Source: Vibrio sp. SCSIO 43136 (GTDB taxonomy: Bacteria; Pseudomonadota; Gammaproteobacteria; Enterobacterales; Vibrionaceae). Taken from it: a stretch of DNA of 64,000 nt. The stretch lies in contig NZ_CP071848.1 in the NCBI RefSeq assembly GCF_023716565.1, positions 248,001 through 312,000 on the forward strand, read 5' to 3'. A program made the position numbers and the translations under genes. Positions 9,255 to 17,700 of the stretch are shown in pieces; position 1 is the first letter of the stretch; each line of letters starts with the position of its first letter. The notes under the pieces were generated by a model. It searched no databases and was not told where the DNA came from. It saw only the letters and a list, made by a program, of their open reading frames with translations.

Positions 9255-9929
9255 ATGAAAGACTTCCTAATCGCGCCATCTATCCTATCTGCTGACTTTG
9301 CTCGTCTAGGCGAAGACGTAGAAAAAGTGCTTGCTGCTGGCGCTGACGTAGTTCACTTTGACGTAATGGATAACCACTACGTGCCAAACCTAACTTTTGG
9401 TGCGCCAGTGTGTAAAGCACTACGTGACTACGGCATCACAGCCCCAATCGACGTTCACCTAATGGTTAAGCCAGTGGACCGCATCATCCCTGATTTCGCA
9501 AAAGCGGGCGCAACTATGATTACGGTTCACGCTGAAGCGACTGAGCACTTAGACCGTACACTTCAGTTGATTAAAGAGTGTGGCTGTCAGGCGGGTGTGG
9601 TATTTAACCCTGCAACGCCACTTCACTACTTAGATTACATCATGGACAAAGTAGACATGATCCTACTCATGTCTGTGAACCCTGGGTTTGGCGGCCAATC
9701 ATTTATCCCGAACACTCTTGATAAACTGCGTGAAGTACGTGCACGTATCGATGCATCTGGCCGTGAGATCCGACTAGAGATCGACGGTGGTGTGAAAGTG
9801 GATAACATCCGTGAAATTGCAGAAGCGGGTGCTGACATGTTTGTTGCAGGCTCAGCTATCTTTGGTCGTCCAGATTACAAAGAAGTGATCGACGAGATGC
9901 GTGCTGAACTTGCGAAAGTTAAGCGTTAA
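9255..9929 (+). CDS. rpe: Ribulose-phosphate 3-epimerase
   Basis: Interconverts ribulose 5-phosphate and xylulose 5-phosphate in the pentose phosphate pathway, using a metal in a TIM barrel. The start at ATG 9255 gives [20 protein letters not shown], collinear with known Rpe N-termini, with GAGG at 9245-9248 as ribosome-binding site; ATG 9243 would add four residues. Metal and catalytic motifs [10 protein letters not shown], the phosphate loop NPGFGGQ and EIDGGV are present. 224 aa. Confidence 0.96.
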   Translation: MKDFLIAPSILSADFARLGEDVEKVLAAGADVVHFDVMDNHYVPNLTFGAPVCKALRDYGITAPIDVHLMVKPVDRIIPDFAKAGATMITVHAEATEHLDRTLQLIKECGCQAGVVFNPATPLHYLDYIMDKVDMILLMSVNPGFGGQSFIPNTLDKLREVRARIDASGREIRLEIDGGVKVDNIREIAEAGADMFVAGSAIFGRPDYKEVIDEMRAELAKVKR

Positions 9930-9951
9930 TCGTTCGTATTTAGTATCATCG

Positions 9952-9980
9952 AAGCGAGAGCATTGGCTCTCGCTTTTTTT
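9952..9980 (+). terminator. Rho-independent terminator after rpe
   Basis: AAGCGAGAGC and GCTCTCGCTT form a perfect 10-bp stem closed by ATTG and followed by a run of T to 9980. It implies that gph is expressed by read-through or from its own promoter. Confidence 0.85.
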
Positions 9981-10015
9981 ATATCTACAGGTTTTCAGTT
10001 ACAGGAGTGGCTAAG

Positions 10016-10687
10016 TTGTTGGATTCAATAAAACTTATCGCATTTGATTTGGATGGTACTTTGCTTGATAGCGTGCCTGATTTGGCATGGGCTGCGGATA
10101 AGGCGGTGCAGTCGCTAGGCTTTCCAGCCGTGCAGGAAGTGCAGGTAAGAGACTGGGTAGGCAACGGTGCCGACGTACTGATTGCGCGCTCTCTTAGCCA
10201 AAGCATTACGCCAGACCCGCAATTAAGCGATGAGTTGAAACAAAAAGCTCGCACCCTGTTTGATGATTTCTACCACCAAAGCGGCCATGCACTTAGCCAT
10301 CTTTACCCTAAAGTGGTTGAGACGTTGAATGCATTGCACCAAGCGGGATTTACACTGGCGCTGGTCACTAACAAACCGTCTAAATTTGTCCCTGATATTT
10401 TGGCGCATCACGGCATTGAGCATCTATTTGTCGACGTGCTCGGCGGAGACTGTTTTGAAGAGAAAAAGCCCAATCCAATGGCGCTTAACTGGCTGCTCGA
10501 AAAGCATCAACTTGAGCCTTCACAGATGCTGATGGTCGGTGATTCTAAGAATGATATTTTGGCTGCAAAAAATGCGGGCTGTCATTCGTTTGGCCTAACT
10601 TATGGTTACAACCATGGTGAGCCAATCAGCGATTCAGCGCCTGATTATGTGGCAGACTGTGTGGCTGAGCTTCTAGAACTCAAATAA
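10016..10687 (+). CDS. gph: Phosphoglycolate phosphatase
   Basis: HAD-superfamily phosphatase that removes phosphate from 2-phosphoglycolate, for instance that produced by repair of oxidised DNA ends. Motif I is FDLDGTLLD, motif II VTNKPS, motif III with KPNPMALNWLL, and motif IV GDSKNDILAAKNAG. No ATG is available. GTG 10007 overlaps the AGGAG at 10003-10007, whereas TTG 10016 sits 8 nt after it, so TTG 10016 (223 aa) is preferred; TTG 10019 is possible. Confidence 0.92.
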   Translation: MLDSIKLIAFDLDGTLLDSVPDLAWAADKAVQSLGFPAVQEVQVRDWVGNGADVLIARSLSQSITPDPQLSDELKQKARTLFDDFYHQSGHALSHLYPKVVETLNALHQAGFTLALVTNKPSKFVPDILAHHGIEHLFVDVLGGDCFEEKKPNPMALNWLLEKHQLEPSQMLMVGDSKNDILAAKNAGCHSFGLTYGYNHGEPISDSAPDYVADCVAELLELK

Positions 10688-10693
10688 TCGAGC

Positions 10694-10725
10694 CTAGCGC
10701 CGAGTTTATTTAGATTCGGGGCTAG
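10694..10725 (+). terminator. Imperfect hairpin after gph
   Basis: CTAGCGCCGA (10694-10703) pairs with TTCGGGGCTAG-type sequence at 10716-10725 with one mismatch and a 12-nt loop. No U-tract follows on the plus strand, so it is at best a weak terminator in the 117-bp gph-trpS gap. Confidence 0.3.
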
Positions 10726-10804
10726 AAAATTGTCTGCTAATCAGTACACTCGAACATTCACCAAATAATTCCTAACTGAGAAATAAAGCAAGGATATCTC
10801 CACA

Positions 10805-11830
10805 ATGAGCAACTCAAAAAAACCGATCGTATTGAGTGGTGTTCAGCCATCAGGCGAACTTAGTATTGGTAACTACCTGGGTGCTCTTCGTCAGTGGCAA
10901 CAGATGCAAGATGACTACGATTGTCACTACTGTGTGGTAGACCTACACGCAATCACTGTTCGTCAAGATCCGAAAGCACTGCGTGAAGCAACTCTGGATG
11001 CGTTAGCTATCTGTCTAGCGGTGGGTGTTAGCCCTGAGAAAAGCACTCTGTTTGTGCAGTCTCACGTACCAGAGCACGCTCAGTTAGGTTGGGTTCTTAA
11101 CTGCTACACCCAAATGGGTGAGCTAAACCGTATGACTCAGTTCAAAGATAAATCGCAGCGCTATGCTAACGATGTGAATGTGGGTCTATACGATTATCCA
11201 GTGTTGATGGCAGCCGACATCCTACTTTACGGCGCACACCAAGTGCCAGTGGGCAGTGATCAGAAACAGCATCTAGAGCTTGCTCGTGATATCGCGACGC
11301 GTTTTAACAACATCTACAGCCCAGAGCAGCCAATCTTTGAGGTGCCAGAGCCGTACATTCCAACCGTGAATGCGCGTGTAATGAGCCTTCAAGATGCATC
11401 GAAAAAGATGTCTAAGTCGGACGATAACCGTAAAAACGTTATCACCCTGCTAGAAGAGCCTAAGTCGATCATCAAGAAGATCAACAAAGCGCAGACGGAT
11501 GCAGATAACCCACCACGTATCGCTCACGATGTGGCGAACAAGGGTGGCATCGCAAACCTAATGGGTCTTTACTCAGCAGCGACTGGCCTGAGCTTTGACG
11601 AAATTGAGCAAAAATACGCAGGCGTTGAGATGTACGGCCCGTTCAAGAAAGATGTGGGCGAAGCGCTGGTTGCTATGCTAGAACCAGTACAAGCGGAATA
11701 CCGCCGTATTCGCAACGACCAAGCGTACCTAGAGCAAGTGATGCGTGAAGGTGCTGATAAAGCGTCAGCACGAGCGGCGCAAGTATTGAAGAAAGTTTAC
11801 GATGCAGTAGGTTTTGTGGCTCGCCCATAA
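10805..11830 (+). CDS. trpS: Tryptophan--tRNA ligase
   Basis: Class I aminoacyl-tRNA synthetase that charges tRNA-Trp. 341 aa. The HIGH motif appears as SIGN in [14 protein letters not shown] (about residues 15-28), typical of TrpRS, and KMSKS occurs at about 201-205 in [12 protein letters not shown] 10805 is preceded by AAGGATATC. It ends the dam-rpe-gph-trpS cluster and is followed by a strong terminator. Confidence 0.97.
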   Translation: MSNSKKPIVLSGVQPSGELSIGNYLGALRQWQQMQDDYDCHYCVVDLHAITVRQDPKALREATLDALAICLAVGVSPEKSTLFVQSHVPEHAQLGWVLNCYTQMGELNRMTQFKDKSQRYANDVNVGLYDYPVLMAADILLYGAHQVPVGSDQKQHLELARDIATRFNNIYSPEQPIFEVPEPYIPTVNARVMSLQDASKKMSKSDDNRKNVITLLEEPKSIIKKINKAQTDADNPPRIAHDVANKGGIANLMGLYSAATGLSFDEIEQKYAGVEMYGPFKKDVGEALVAMLEPVQAEYRRIRNDQAYLEQVMREGADKASARAAQVLKKVYDAVGFVARP

Positions 11831-11852
11831 TTTTTACCCAACGAAACTCACT

Positions 11853-11880
11853 AAGGCCAGCATGATTGCTGGCCTTTTTT
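11853..11880 (+). terminator. Rho-independent terminator after trpS
   Basis: AAGGCCAGC, loop ATGATT, GCTGGCCTT, then a T run. It closes the cluster before the porin region. Confidence 0.88.
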
Positions 11881-12227
11881 ATGCCTCTACTTGCCTATAG
11901 GTTTCATATCGTAAGTTGACGGCAAATAATGAGACCTGAAGCTAGTATTTGAGTAAATATTCCATTTAATTTTCATCCGTATCTAAAGGTGTTGAAACTG
12001 TTTTTTTGTTCGAAAATTCCTCATTTCAATAGTGATGAGCTTCTCATCAAATTGCACATATCCTTTTCTATTTCATGACTAAGAGTGACATTGGTCGCCA
12101 GCTGATGCTGGGTATCACTTTAGAATAATTCACTGCATTTTTCGTTTTTGTGCAGAGATCCCCTCCTGTTTATCCCAGCGGGCGTAGATAGCAACGTTAA
12201 AAACTTAAAAATCAGAAAGGAATTGAT
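11881..12227 (+). other. 347-bp non-coding region upstream of the porin-nuclease unit
   Basis: AT-rich with no credible ORF (the 80-codon minus ORF here crosses into the porin and has no support). It presumably holds the promoter and a long leader for the porin gene. A perfect 7-3-7 palindrome lies at 12033-12049. Poly-T tracts occur at 12000-12007. I did not find a convincing sigma70 pair, Pho box or full CRP site by eye. Confidence 0.5.
12033..12049. promoter_or_regulatory. Perfect 17-bp palindrome, candidate operator
   Basis: TGATGAG-CTT-CTCATCA is an exact inverted repeat 179 bp upstream of the porin start. Its symmetry suits a dimeric regulator. It does not fit the CRP spacing (TGTGA-N6-TCACA), and the cognate protein is unknown. 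Confidence 0.4.
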
Positions 12228-13304
12228 ATGACCAACAAGAATGCTATTGCGATAGCCTTGTCGGCAATGTTTGCCGCCACTGGCGCTCACGCAGCCACCA
12301 TATATCAGCAGGACAATGGTGATTATATGAAGCTGTATGGTGAAGTTGGTGTCGGCGGGCACATAGGTGCGCGTTACGAATACGGAGAGTTTTACACCGA
12401 AGATAAAAGCTACATCGATGACTCATTCGCCACCATGGGGGTGAAAGGGATCAAAGACAAAATGCATTATCGCTTGGAGCTGGATTATGAGCGAGAGAAC
12501 TGGCCAGGCGGTTCAGGAGACATGGTACTGGCGATAGACAAAGTTTTTCTTGGCTATGATGTGTTGGATGATCACTACCTTGAAGTTGGCCTAACCGATA
12601 CTGCATTTGATGATTACGACAAGTGGGGTGATTTCACCTTTGATACCACAGTTGAAACGGGTGAAGCGGGCGACCAAGACCAAACGGTGAAATATGAAGG
12701 GCTGTTGTTTGACAAGATCAAAGTCGCTGGCTCGTACACTTATGCGGGTAAAACCAGCTCCGGCTCTGAAGTGGGTAATGTCACCAGTAGCTACATTGGT
12801 TACTTCGATGACGATTACTCTGCGGTGATCGGATATGAGCGACGCACCGGTTCTGAAGGCCGTTCTAAGTACGGTAAACAACAGTTGGTGGGACTTGGCG
12901 CTCGATATCGTGCCACTGAAGATCTTTGGTTAGGTATCAACGGCTTCTATGAAGAAGAAGATATAGCTCAAGAAATCACGCCGATCGATGTCACCGATCC
13001 TAACAACAAAATATATGTCTATAACGATTTCCAAACCTTGAAAAACAAAGGCGCTTTAGTCTCAGCCAAATACGCACTGACTGATATTTGGGAGCTTACG
13101 CTGTCGGCAAACTACGAAGCGTATGAGAAGTGGGACAAAGAGAGTAAGTACTGGGATGGCAAAGATTCCAGTTGGGGTAAAGAGCGCACTTGGCAAACGT
13201 TCGGTGTCAACTATCGCCCAACTCGTTCTTCGGTGATTGCACTTGAGCTTAACGCAGGTGAAGCGGCTCAGCGTGCTTATGCTTACGCACGCGTTTACTT
13301 CTAA
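12228..13304 (+). CDS. Outer-membrane porin, Gram-negative trimeric-porin type
   Basis: Predicted beta-barrel pore. 358 aa with a signal peptide cleaved after A22 (GAHA-A). The mature protein is acidic and rich in alternating aromatic and polar residues, and ends ARVYF with the C-terminal Phe used for BAM recognition. The start MKLYGEVGVGGHIGARYEY resembles the first strand of OmpL/OmpU-like porins. ATG 12228 has AGGAATTG upstream. It sits 25 bp before the extracellular nuclease gene and has no terminator of its own, so the two are probably co-transcribed. The substrate is unknown; the pairing suggests, without proof, uptake of nuclease products. Confidence 0.85.
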   Translation: MTNKNAIAIALSAMFAATGAHAATIYQQDNGDYMKLYGEVGVGGHIGARYEYGEFYTEDKSYIDDSFATMGVKGIKDKMHYRLELDYERENWPGGSGDMVLAIDKVFLGYDVLDDHYLEVGLTDTAFDDYDKWGDFTFDTTVETGEAGDQDQTVKYEGLLFDKIKVAGSYTYAGKTSSGSEVGNVTSSYIGYFDDDYSAVIGYERRTGSEGRSKYGKQQLVGLGARYRATEDLWLGINGFYEEEDIAQEITPIDVTDPNNKIYVYNDFQTLKNKGALVSAKYALTDIWELTLSANYEAYEKWDKESKYWDGKDSSWGKERTWQTFGVNYRPTRSSVIALELNAGEAAQRAYAYARVYF

Positions 13305-13329
13305 TTCAGGGATGCAAAAGGAAATTAAA

Positions 13330-16300
13330 ATGAATAACAAAATAACGCTTTTAGCTGGCGCCATTTCTGCGGTGCTCAGTGGTGGTGCATTCGCCGATAT
13401 CAATAACGTGGTGATCTCTGAGTATGTGGAATCCAGTGTTGATGCATACGCCAAAAACAGTGCCATTGAAATTACCAACACCGGCAGCACCGATGTTTCC
13501 CTAGATAGCTACGCAATCTATTACAGCAGCTACAAAAACAAAGTTTTAAAACCCAATGGTACTGACTCAGTGTTGAAAGGCGTCACTATCGGTGCGGGTG
13601 AGTCGATTGTGATTGTCGCTGAAGATGCCACCAGTGATTTAACCGATGCGACGACGGCAAATAGTGCCACGGTGATTAACTCTGGCAGCTATGGCAGCAT
13701 TCGCTTCGATGCGCTTAACTTCAATGGCGATGACGCTGTTTGGATCGGCGCTGCCGATAATGCAGATACTATCCACGACATCATTGGCTCTAATAGCTCA
13801 AGCTGGGGCAAAGAAGTCACACTGCGCCGAACCTCTGACGCCAAAACGGCAGATGCGACTTATGTGGCAGCGCACTGGAAAAATGTCGGAACCGATATTT
13901 ATACCGACCTAGGTAAGCCAACGTTTGAAGACCCAGCGCCGGTAAGCGAAGGGGCGTGTACTATGGCTGGCGATACCATAGTGGTGAAGAGTGTCGGTGA
14001 AGTACAAGGTGAGGGTAACTTCTCCCCGCTGATTGCTGAAGGGGAGTATATCTCGACCGATAGCTACAAAGTGACGGGCGTGGTGTCTGCGGTAACATCC
14101 TACCCAGCCAGTGGCTTCTACCTTTACGCCGAAGATGGCAATGAGAAAACCTCTGACGGGGTGTTTGTTTACAGCAAAAGTGCTAGCGATGACTTAGTCG
14201 GTAAAACCGTTTGTGTCGTAGCCAAAGCGAAAGAGTATTACGGATTGACTCAGCTTGCGCTGCAAGATGACTGGGAGATCATGGATGATACCGTGACTAC
14301 GGTTGCACCCGTTGAGCTGAAACGTATTGCCAGTGACACGACATTCGCTTCAACGCTTGAACGTTACGAAGGTATGCTGGTCACAACGGTTGCTGAAATG
14401 GGTAATTCAGATGCAGAGCAAGCGGAGATTGACGCTATCGTTGACCAGGTGACGGTGACTGATGAGGGCGAAAGTGAAGCAGAACTTGCGACTAAGTTAC
14501 AACTTGCCAAAGAGGCGAAACAGCAAGAGCTAGCTAAAAAAGCACTGCGAGTATCACGTAGCTTTAGCTTTGATTACGATTCGTTCCGTAACAACATGGT
14601 ACTGGCGTATAAGCGTCCAAACCCTCAACCGAATCAAGATCATGTCGCTGGCAGTGCCGAGTCTCTAGCACAGGCGGCAGAAAACAATGATTTTCGTGTT
14701 TACGTTGAATCTGATGGTAAAGCGGCCAACGGACAGATCCCATATTACCCAGCATTTGCTCAAGACCCTCAAAATAACTACGTTCGAATCAATGACAGTG
14801 TTGTCGGTTTGACCGGGGTGCTTGATTACTCCTACAGCAATTTCCGCATCATAGTGCCAAAAGCGCTTGAAGAGAGTGGCAATATTACTTTTGTGCACAA
14901 CACTCCTCGCACGAGTGCACCAAGCATTAACGAAGATTACGGCAAAGATGGCTTCACCATTAAAGTGGCGACGCAAAACGTCTTGAACTACTTCAACTCA
15001 CCTTATGGCGGTAGCTCTAACAACTTTGGTGATAACCGCGGCGCAGATTCACAGCAAGAGTTTGAGCGCCAACAGGCGAAACTGGTGCAAGCTATTTATG
15101 GCCTTGACGCCGATGTATTGGGCTTGATGGAGATAGAGAACAACGGCTTTGGTGATTTTGGTGCGATCAAAGAGTTGTTGGCGGCGATCAACCTTAAATA
15201 CTATGACGAAGACTATGGTGATCGTGGTAAGCAAAACTCGATTCACAATCGTTACGTGTTTGTCGGCTTTGATAAAAATGGCGATACCATCTTAGATGAC
15301 CAAGATACCGTTGGCTCTGATGCGATCACCACGGGAGTGATTTACCGTCCGTCGAAAGTGGCTTTGGTCGGTGGCAAAATTATTCCGATGCCTTCACAAC
15401 ACGCACCACAAATTGTCGACGAAAATGGCGCAGTGATCCTAGATAGCAAAGGCGAGGTGCGTGAAAGTGGCAACAACTATCAGCGTAATACAGTTGCAGC
15501 GACCTTTAAGGTGCTTCATACCGGTAAAAAACTGACGGTTGCGGTTAACCACCTTAAATCTAAAGGCTCTACCTGTTATGAAGATTGGCAAGGCTGGCAA
15601 GAGTGGGAGAACTTTGATCCAGTCAAAGATGATGTGAAGAACGACGATTACCAAGGATCGTGTGAAAACTTCCGTGTTGCTGCTGCCTACCATCTAGGTA
15701 ACGAAATGGAAAAAATCGCTGGTGATAAAGTGATTTTGGGTGATATGAACGCTTATGCCCACGAAGATCCAATGTTGGTGCTTACCAGTAATCCAACGGG
15801 CAAGACCATCAAAGCGGCGGGTTACACCTTCTTTGGTGATATTCCACAGTTTGGCCCTGAGGGCGCTGTGATCACTAAGACCTTTGGTTACCTCAATGCT
15901 GTCGATCTAAAAACAGCCGAAGGGGAAACCTCCTGGAGTTACTCGTACAACGATGAAGTGGGGTCACTGGACCATATGTTGATCAGTTCGTCATTGAAAG
16001 CGCGTTTAGTCGATGCGACAGATTGGCATATCAACGCTCCAGAGTCGTCGCTGTTTGACTACAGTGATCGCTACAAAGGCGGTGACAGCAACGAACCAAA
16101 CCCGTTTTATGCTGAAACACCATACCGCTCTTCTGACCATGATTCGGCGATTATCAGTCTGGGTTACAAATATGGTGAAGCGGGCGATGTGCCAGTGAGC
16201 ATTGGCACTAAGAGTGGTCGTGCCGATATCGCTTTCCCTGTTGGCGCAGATGCCAAAGCGGGCGATGTTGCGACTATCTCGATTTCTCCTGCGATGGAGC

Positions 16301-16623
16301 GAGTCAACTTACCTAAGGTGACGTTGACGGCTAATGGTCAACAAACAGTGATGTTTGATGTGACGGGTTTAGAGTCTGGTCGCTATACAGTGTCAATGGC
16401 CTTGACTGGTTTGAGAGATACAGAATCTGAAAGCACTTTGGCTGAGCAAACCTCCAAGGTGATTGAGTCCAAATCTCTCACTGTCGATATCGCCAAACGC
16501 GATAGCAGCAACGTGAAACCAGTAACACCAGAGTACGACGGTACTGGCGGATCTGGTGGTAGCTTAGGCTTAGGCGCACTGCTCGCCATGTTTGGTCTAG
16601 GCTGGCTTCGCCGCCGCCGATAA
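13330..16623 (+). CDS. xds: Large secreted nuclease, ExeM/NucH family with GlyGly-CTERM anchor
   Basis: Extracellular DNase of the type known in Vibrio cholerae as Xds. ATG 13330 with AGGA upstream gives a signal peptide cut after A22. Next comes a lamin-tail-like domain (about 23-150, IEITNTGSTDVSLDSYAIYY), an OB-fold region interrupted by a charged helical insert (about 355-410), and an endonuclease/exonuclease/phosphatase domain from about 543 to 935. Catalytic motifs are LGLMEIENNG, VNHLKSKG (about 738-745), LGDMNAYAHED and SSDHDSAI. The tail (about 1070-1097) is Gly-rich, then a hydrophobic stretch and RRRR, a GlyGly-CTERM signal processed by rhombosortase on type II-secreted proteins. 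1097 aa. Confidence 0.93.
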   Translation: MNNKITLLAGAISAVLSGGAFADINNVVISEYVESSVDAYAKNSAIEITNTGSTDVSLDSYAIYYSSYKNKVLKPNGTDSVLKGVTIGAGESIVIVAEDATSDLTDATTANSATVINSGSYGSIRFDALNFNGDDAVWIGAADNADTIHDIIGSNSSSWGKEVTLRRTSDAKTADATYVAAHWKNVGTDIYTDLGKPTFEDPAPVSEGACTMAGDTIVVKSVGEVQGEGNFSPLIAEGEYISTDSYKVTGVVSAVTSYPASGFYLYAEDGNEKTSDGVFVYSKSASDDLVGKTVCVVAKAKEYYGLTQLALQDDWEIMDDTVTTVAPVELKRIASDTTFASTLERYEGMLVTTVAEMGNSDAEQAEIDAIVDQVTVTDEGESEAELATKLQLAKEAKQQELAKKALRVSRSFSFDYDSFRNNMVLAYKRPNPQPNQDHVAGSAESLAQAAENNDFRVYVESDGKAANGQIPYYPAFAQDPQNNYVRINDSVVGLTGVLDYSYSNFRIIVPKALEESGNITFVHNTPRTSAPSINEDYGKDGFTIKVATQNVLNYFNSPYGGSSNNFGDNRGADSQQEFERQQAKLVQAIYGLDADVLGLMEIENNGFGDFGAIKELLAAINLKYYDEDYGDRGKQNSIHNRYVFVGFDKNGDTILDDQDTVGSDAITTGVIYRPSKVALVGGKIIPMPSQHAPQIVDENGAVILDSKGEVRESGNNYQRNTVAATFKVLHTGKKLTVAVNHLKSKGSTCYEDWQGWQEWENFDPVKDDVKNDDYQGSCENFRVAAAYHLGNEMEKIAGDKVILGDMNAYAHEDPMLVLTSNPTGKTIKAAGYTFFGDIPQFGPEGAVITKTFGYLNAVDLKTAEGETSWSYSYNDEVGSLDHMLISSSLKARLVDATDWHINAPESSLFDYSDRYKGGDSNEPNPFYAETPYRSSDHDSAIISLGYKYGEAGDVPVSIGTKSGRADIAFPVGADAKAGDVATISISPAMERVNLPKVTLTANGQQTVMFDVTGLESGRYTVSMALTGLRDTESESTLAEQTSKVIESKSLTVDIAKRDSSNVKPVTPEYDGTGGSGGSLGLGALLAMFGLGWLRRRR

Positions 16624-16639
16624 ATGCACTTGTAAAGTA

Positions 16640-16668
16640 AAAGGGTCAGCTCATCGCTGGCCCTTTTT
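16640..16668 (+). terminator. Rho-independent terminator after the nuclease gene
   Basis: AAAGGGTCAGC, loop TCATC, GCTGGCCCTTT, followed by T. The stem has one G-T pair. Confidence 0.82.
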
Positions 16669-16758
16669 ACCACTTTCCCATGCACGAGCCTTGCCTTTCT
16701 TGCTCACTTGGGCACAATACCGCCCTGATATGCTAACCCAACGCTTGCGAACCATTTC

Positions 16759-17337
16759 ATGCTGTTAATCATCGATAACTACGACTCGTTTACCTATAAC
16801 CTGTACCAGTACTTTTGTGAGTTGGGCGCAGAGGTAAAAGTCGTGCGTAATGATGAGATCTCTTTGCAAGGCATTGAAGCATTGAGCCCGACTCATTTGG
16901 TGATCTCTCCAGGGCCATGTACGCCTAACGAAGCGGGCATATCACTCGATGCAATTAAACATTTTGCAGGTAAGCTACCTATTATGGGCGTCTGCCTTGG
17001 TCACCAAGCCATAGCCCAAGTGTTTGGTGGCGAAGTGGTTCGTGCTCGCCAAGTGATGCATGGTAAAACATCGCCAATTCGACACAACAACCGCAGTGTC
17101 TTTGAGGGGCTTAATAACCCTTTGACGGTCACTCGTTACCACTCTTTAGTGGTGAAAAATGACTCTTTGCCCGACTGCTTTGAACTCACCGCATGGAGTG
17201 AGCTCGAAGACGGCAGCATGGATGAGATTATGGGTTTTCAGCATAAAACCTTGCCTATCGATGCGGTGCAGTTTCACCCTGAATCTATCAAGACCGAGCA
17301 AGGTCATGAGTTGCTGGCGAACTTTCTAAAGCGCTAG
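16759..17337 (+). CDS. pabA: Aminodeoxychorismate synthase glutamine amidotransferase subunit
   Basis: Supplies ammonia from glutamine to PabB for 4-aminobenzoate and thus folate synthesis; such proteins can also serve anthranilate synthase. 192 aa, class I amidotransferase. The catalytic triad is Cys79 in GVCLGHQ, and His173 and Glu175 in FHPES; the oxyanion loop is [11 protein letters not shown]. It stands alone here, without pabB or trpE, next to argD as in several gammaproteobacteria. A TrpG identity is less likely because no trp genes are near. Confidence 0.93.
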   Translation: MLLIIDNYDSFTYNLYQYFCELGAEVKVVRNDEISLQGIEALSPTHLVISPGPCTPNEAGISLDAIKHFAGKLPIMGVCLGHQAIAQVFGGEVVRARQVMHGKTSPIRHNNRSVFEGLNNPLTVTRYHSLVVKNDSLPDCFELTAWSELEDGSMDEIMGFQHKTLPIDAVQFHPESIKTEQGHELLANFLKR

Positions 17338-17506
17338 CAGATCACTTTTTTTAACATTTCTCACTTTTTGTTGTGATTTATCCTGAGCTGAAAGATTATG
17401 CGCAGGATTATTTCCTGTCATCGATAAGATATTCAGTATTCATTCCTTTAGCATCGATGTTAGATTTTTCCCTCACAAATAAAGCTTTATAGTTGCTTAA
17501 AAATGT

Positions 17507-17520
17507 TGCATAACTATTCA
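17507..17520 (+). promoter_or_regulatory. Candidate ArgR box
   Basis: TGCATAACTATTCA matches 12 of 14 positions of the palindrome TGAATAATTATTCA, the core of the enterobacterial ARG box. A second, poorer candidate starts at 17586 (TGAATTGTAAATACA). ArgR boxes usually come in pairs about 3 bp apart, which is not the case here. Confidence 0.4.
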
Positions 17521-17650
17521 TGATTATGCGGTATTTTTGAGCCAGAGATGGCAACAACCAAACTTTCTGCTCTTGATTTGGTTAATGAATTGTAAATACA
17601 ATGATTGTATAGACAATAATTCCAGCCATGAGTGTGAAGGCTTTGGAGAT

Positions 17651-17695
17651 ATGTTTAAAAGCCGCGAAGACTTAGCACAAAAGCGAACGGAGTAA
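17651..17695 (+). CDS. Possible 14-aa leader ORF before argD
   Basis: ATG TTT AAA AGC CGC GAA GAC TTA GCA CAA AAG CGA ACG GAG TAA, preceded by TTTGGAG at 17643-17649. The stop is 5 nt before the argD ATG, and the argD ribosome-binding site (GGAG) overlaps the last codons. The product would be [14 protein letters not shown], with two Arg codons. The frame differs from argD, so it is not an N-terminal extension. It could couple translation into argD or be chance; I know of no described homologue. Confidence 0.35.
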   Translation: MFKSREDLAQKRTE

Positions 17696-17700
17696 GTGAA

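Larger units (their letters stand above)
17338..17700 (+). promoter_or_regulatory. 363-bp regulatory region upstream of the argD-ast cluster
   Basis: AT-rich gap with no long ORF. It holds an ArgR-box-like site at 17507-17520, a weaker one at 17586-17600, and a 14-codon ORF with its own ribosome-binding site immediately before argD. Its length and the sites suggest arginine-responsive control of argD, which would fit an enzyme shared by biosynthesis and catabolism. Confidence 0.55.

Noticed and set aside
12120-12362. 80-codon minus-strand ORF over the porin start
   Set aside because: Antisense to the signal peptide region of a well supported gene, with no recognisable features.
13312-13330. 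Extended start of the nuclease within the porin gene (from 13237)
   Set aside because: The upstream part overlaps the porin 3' end in another frame, while ATG 13330 yields a canonical signal peptide and an AGGA site.
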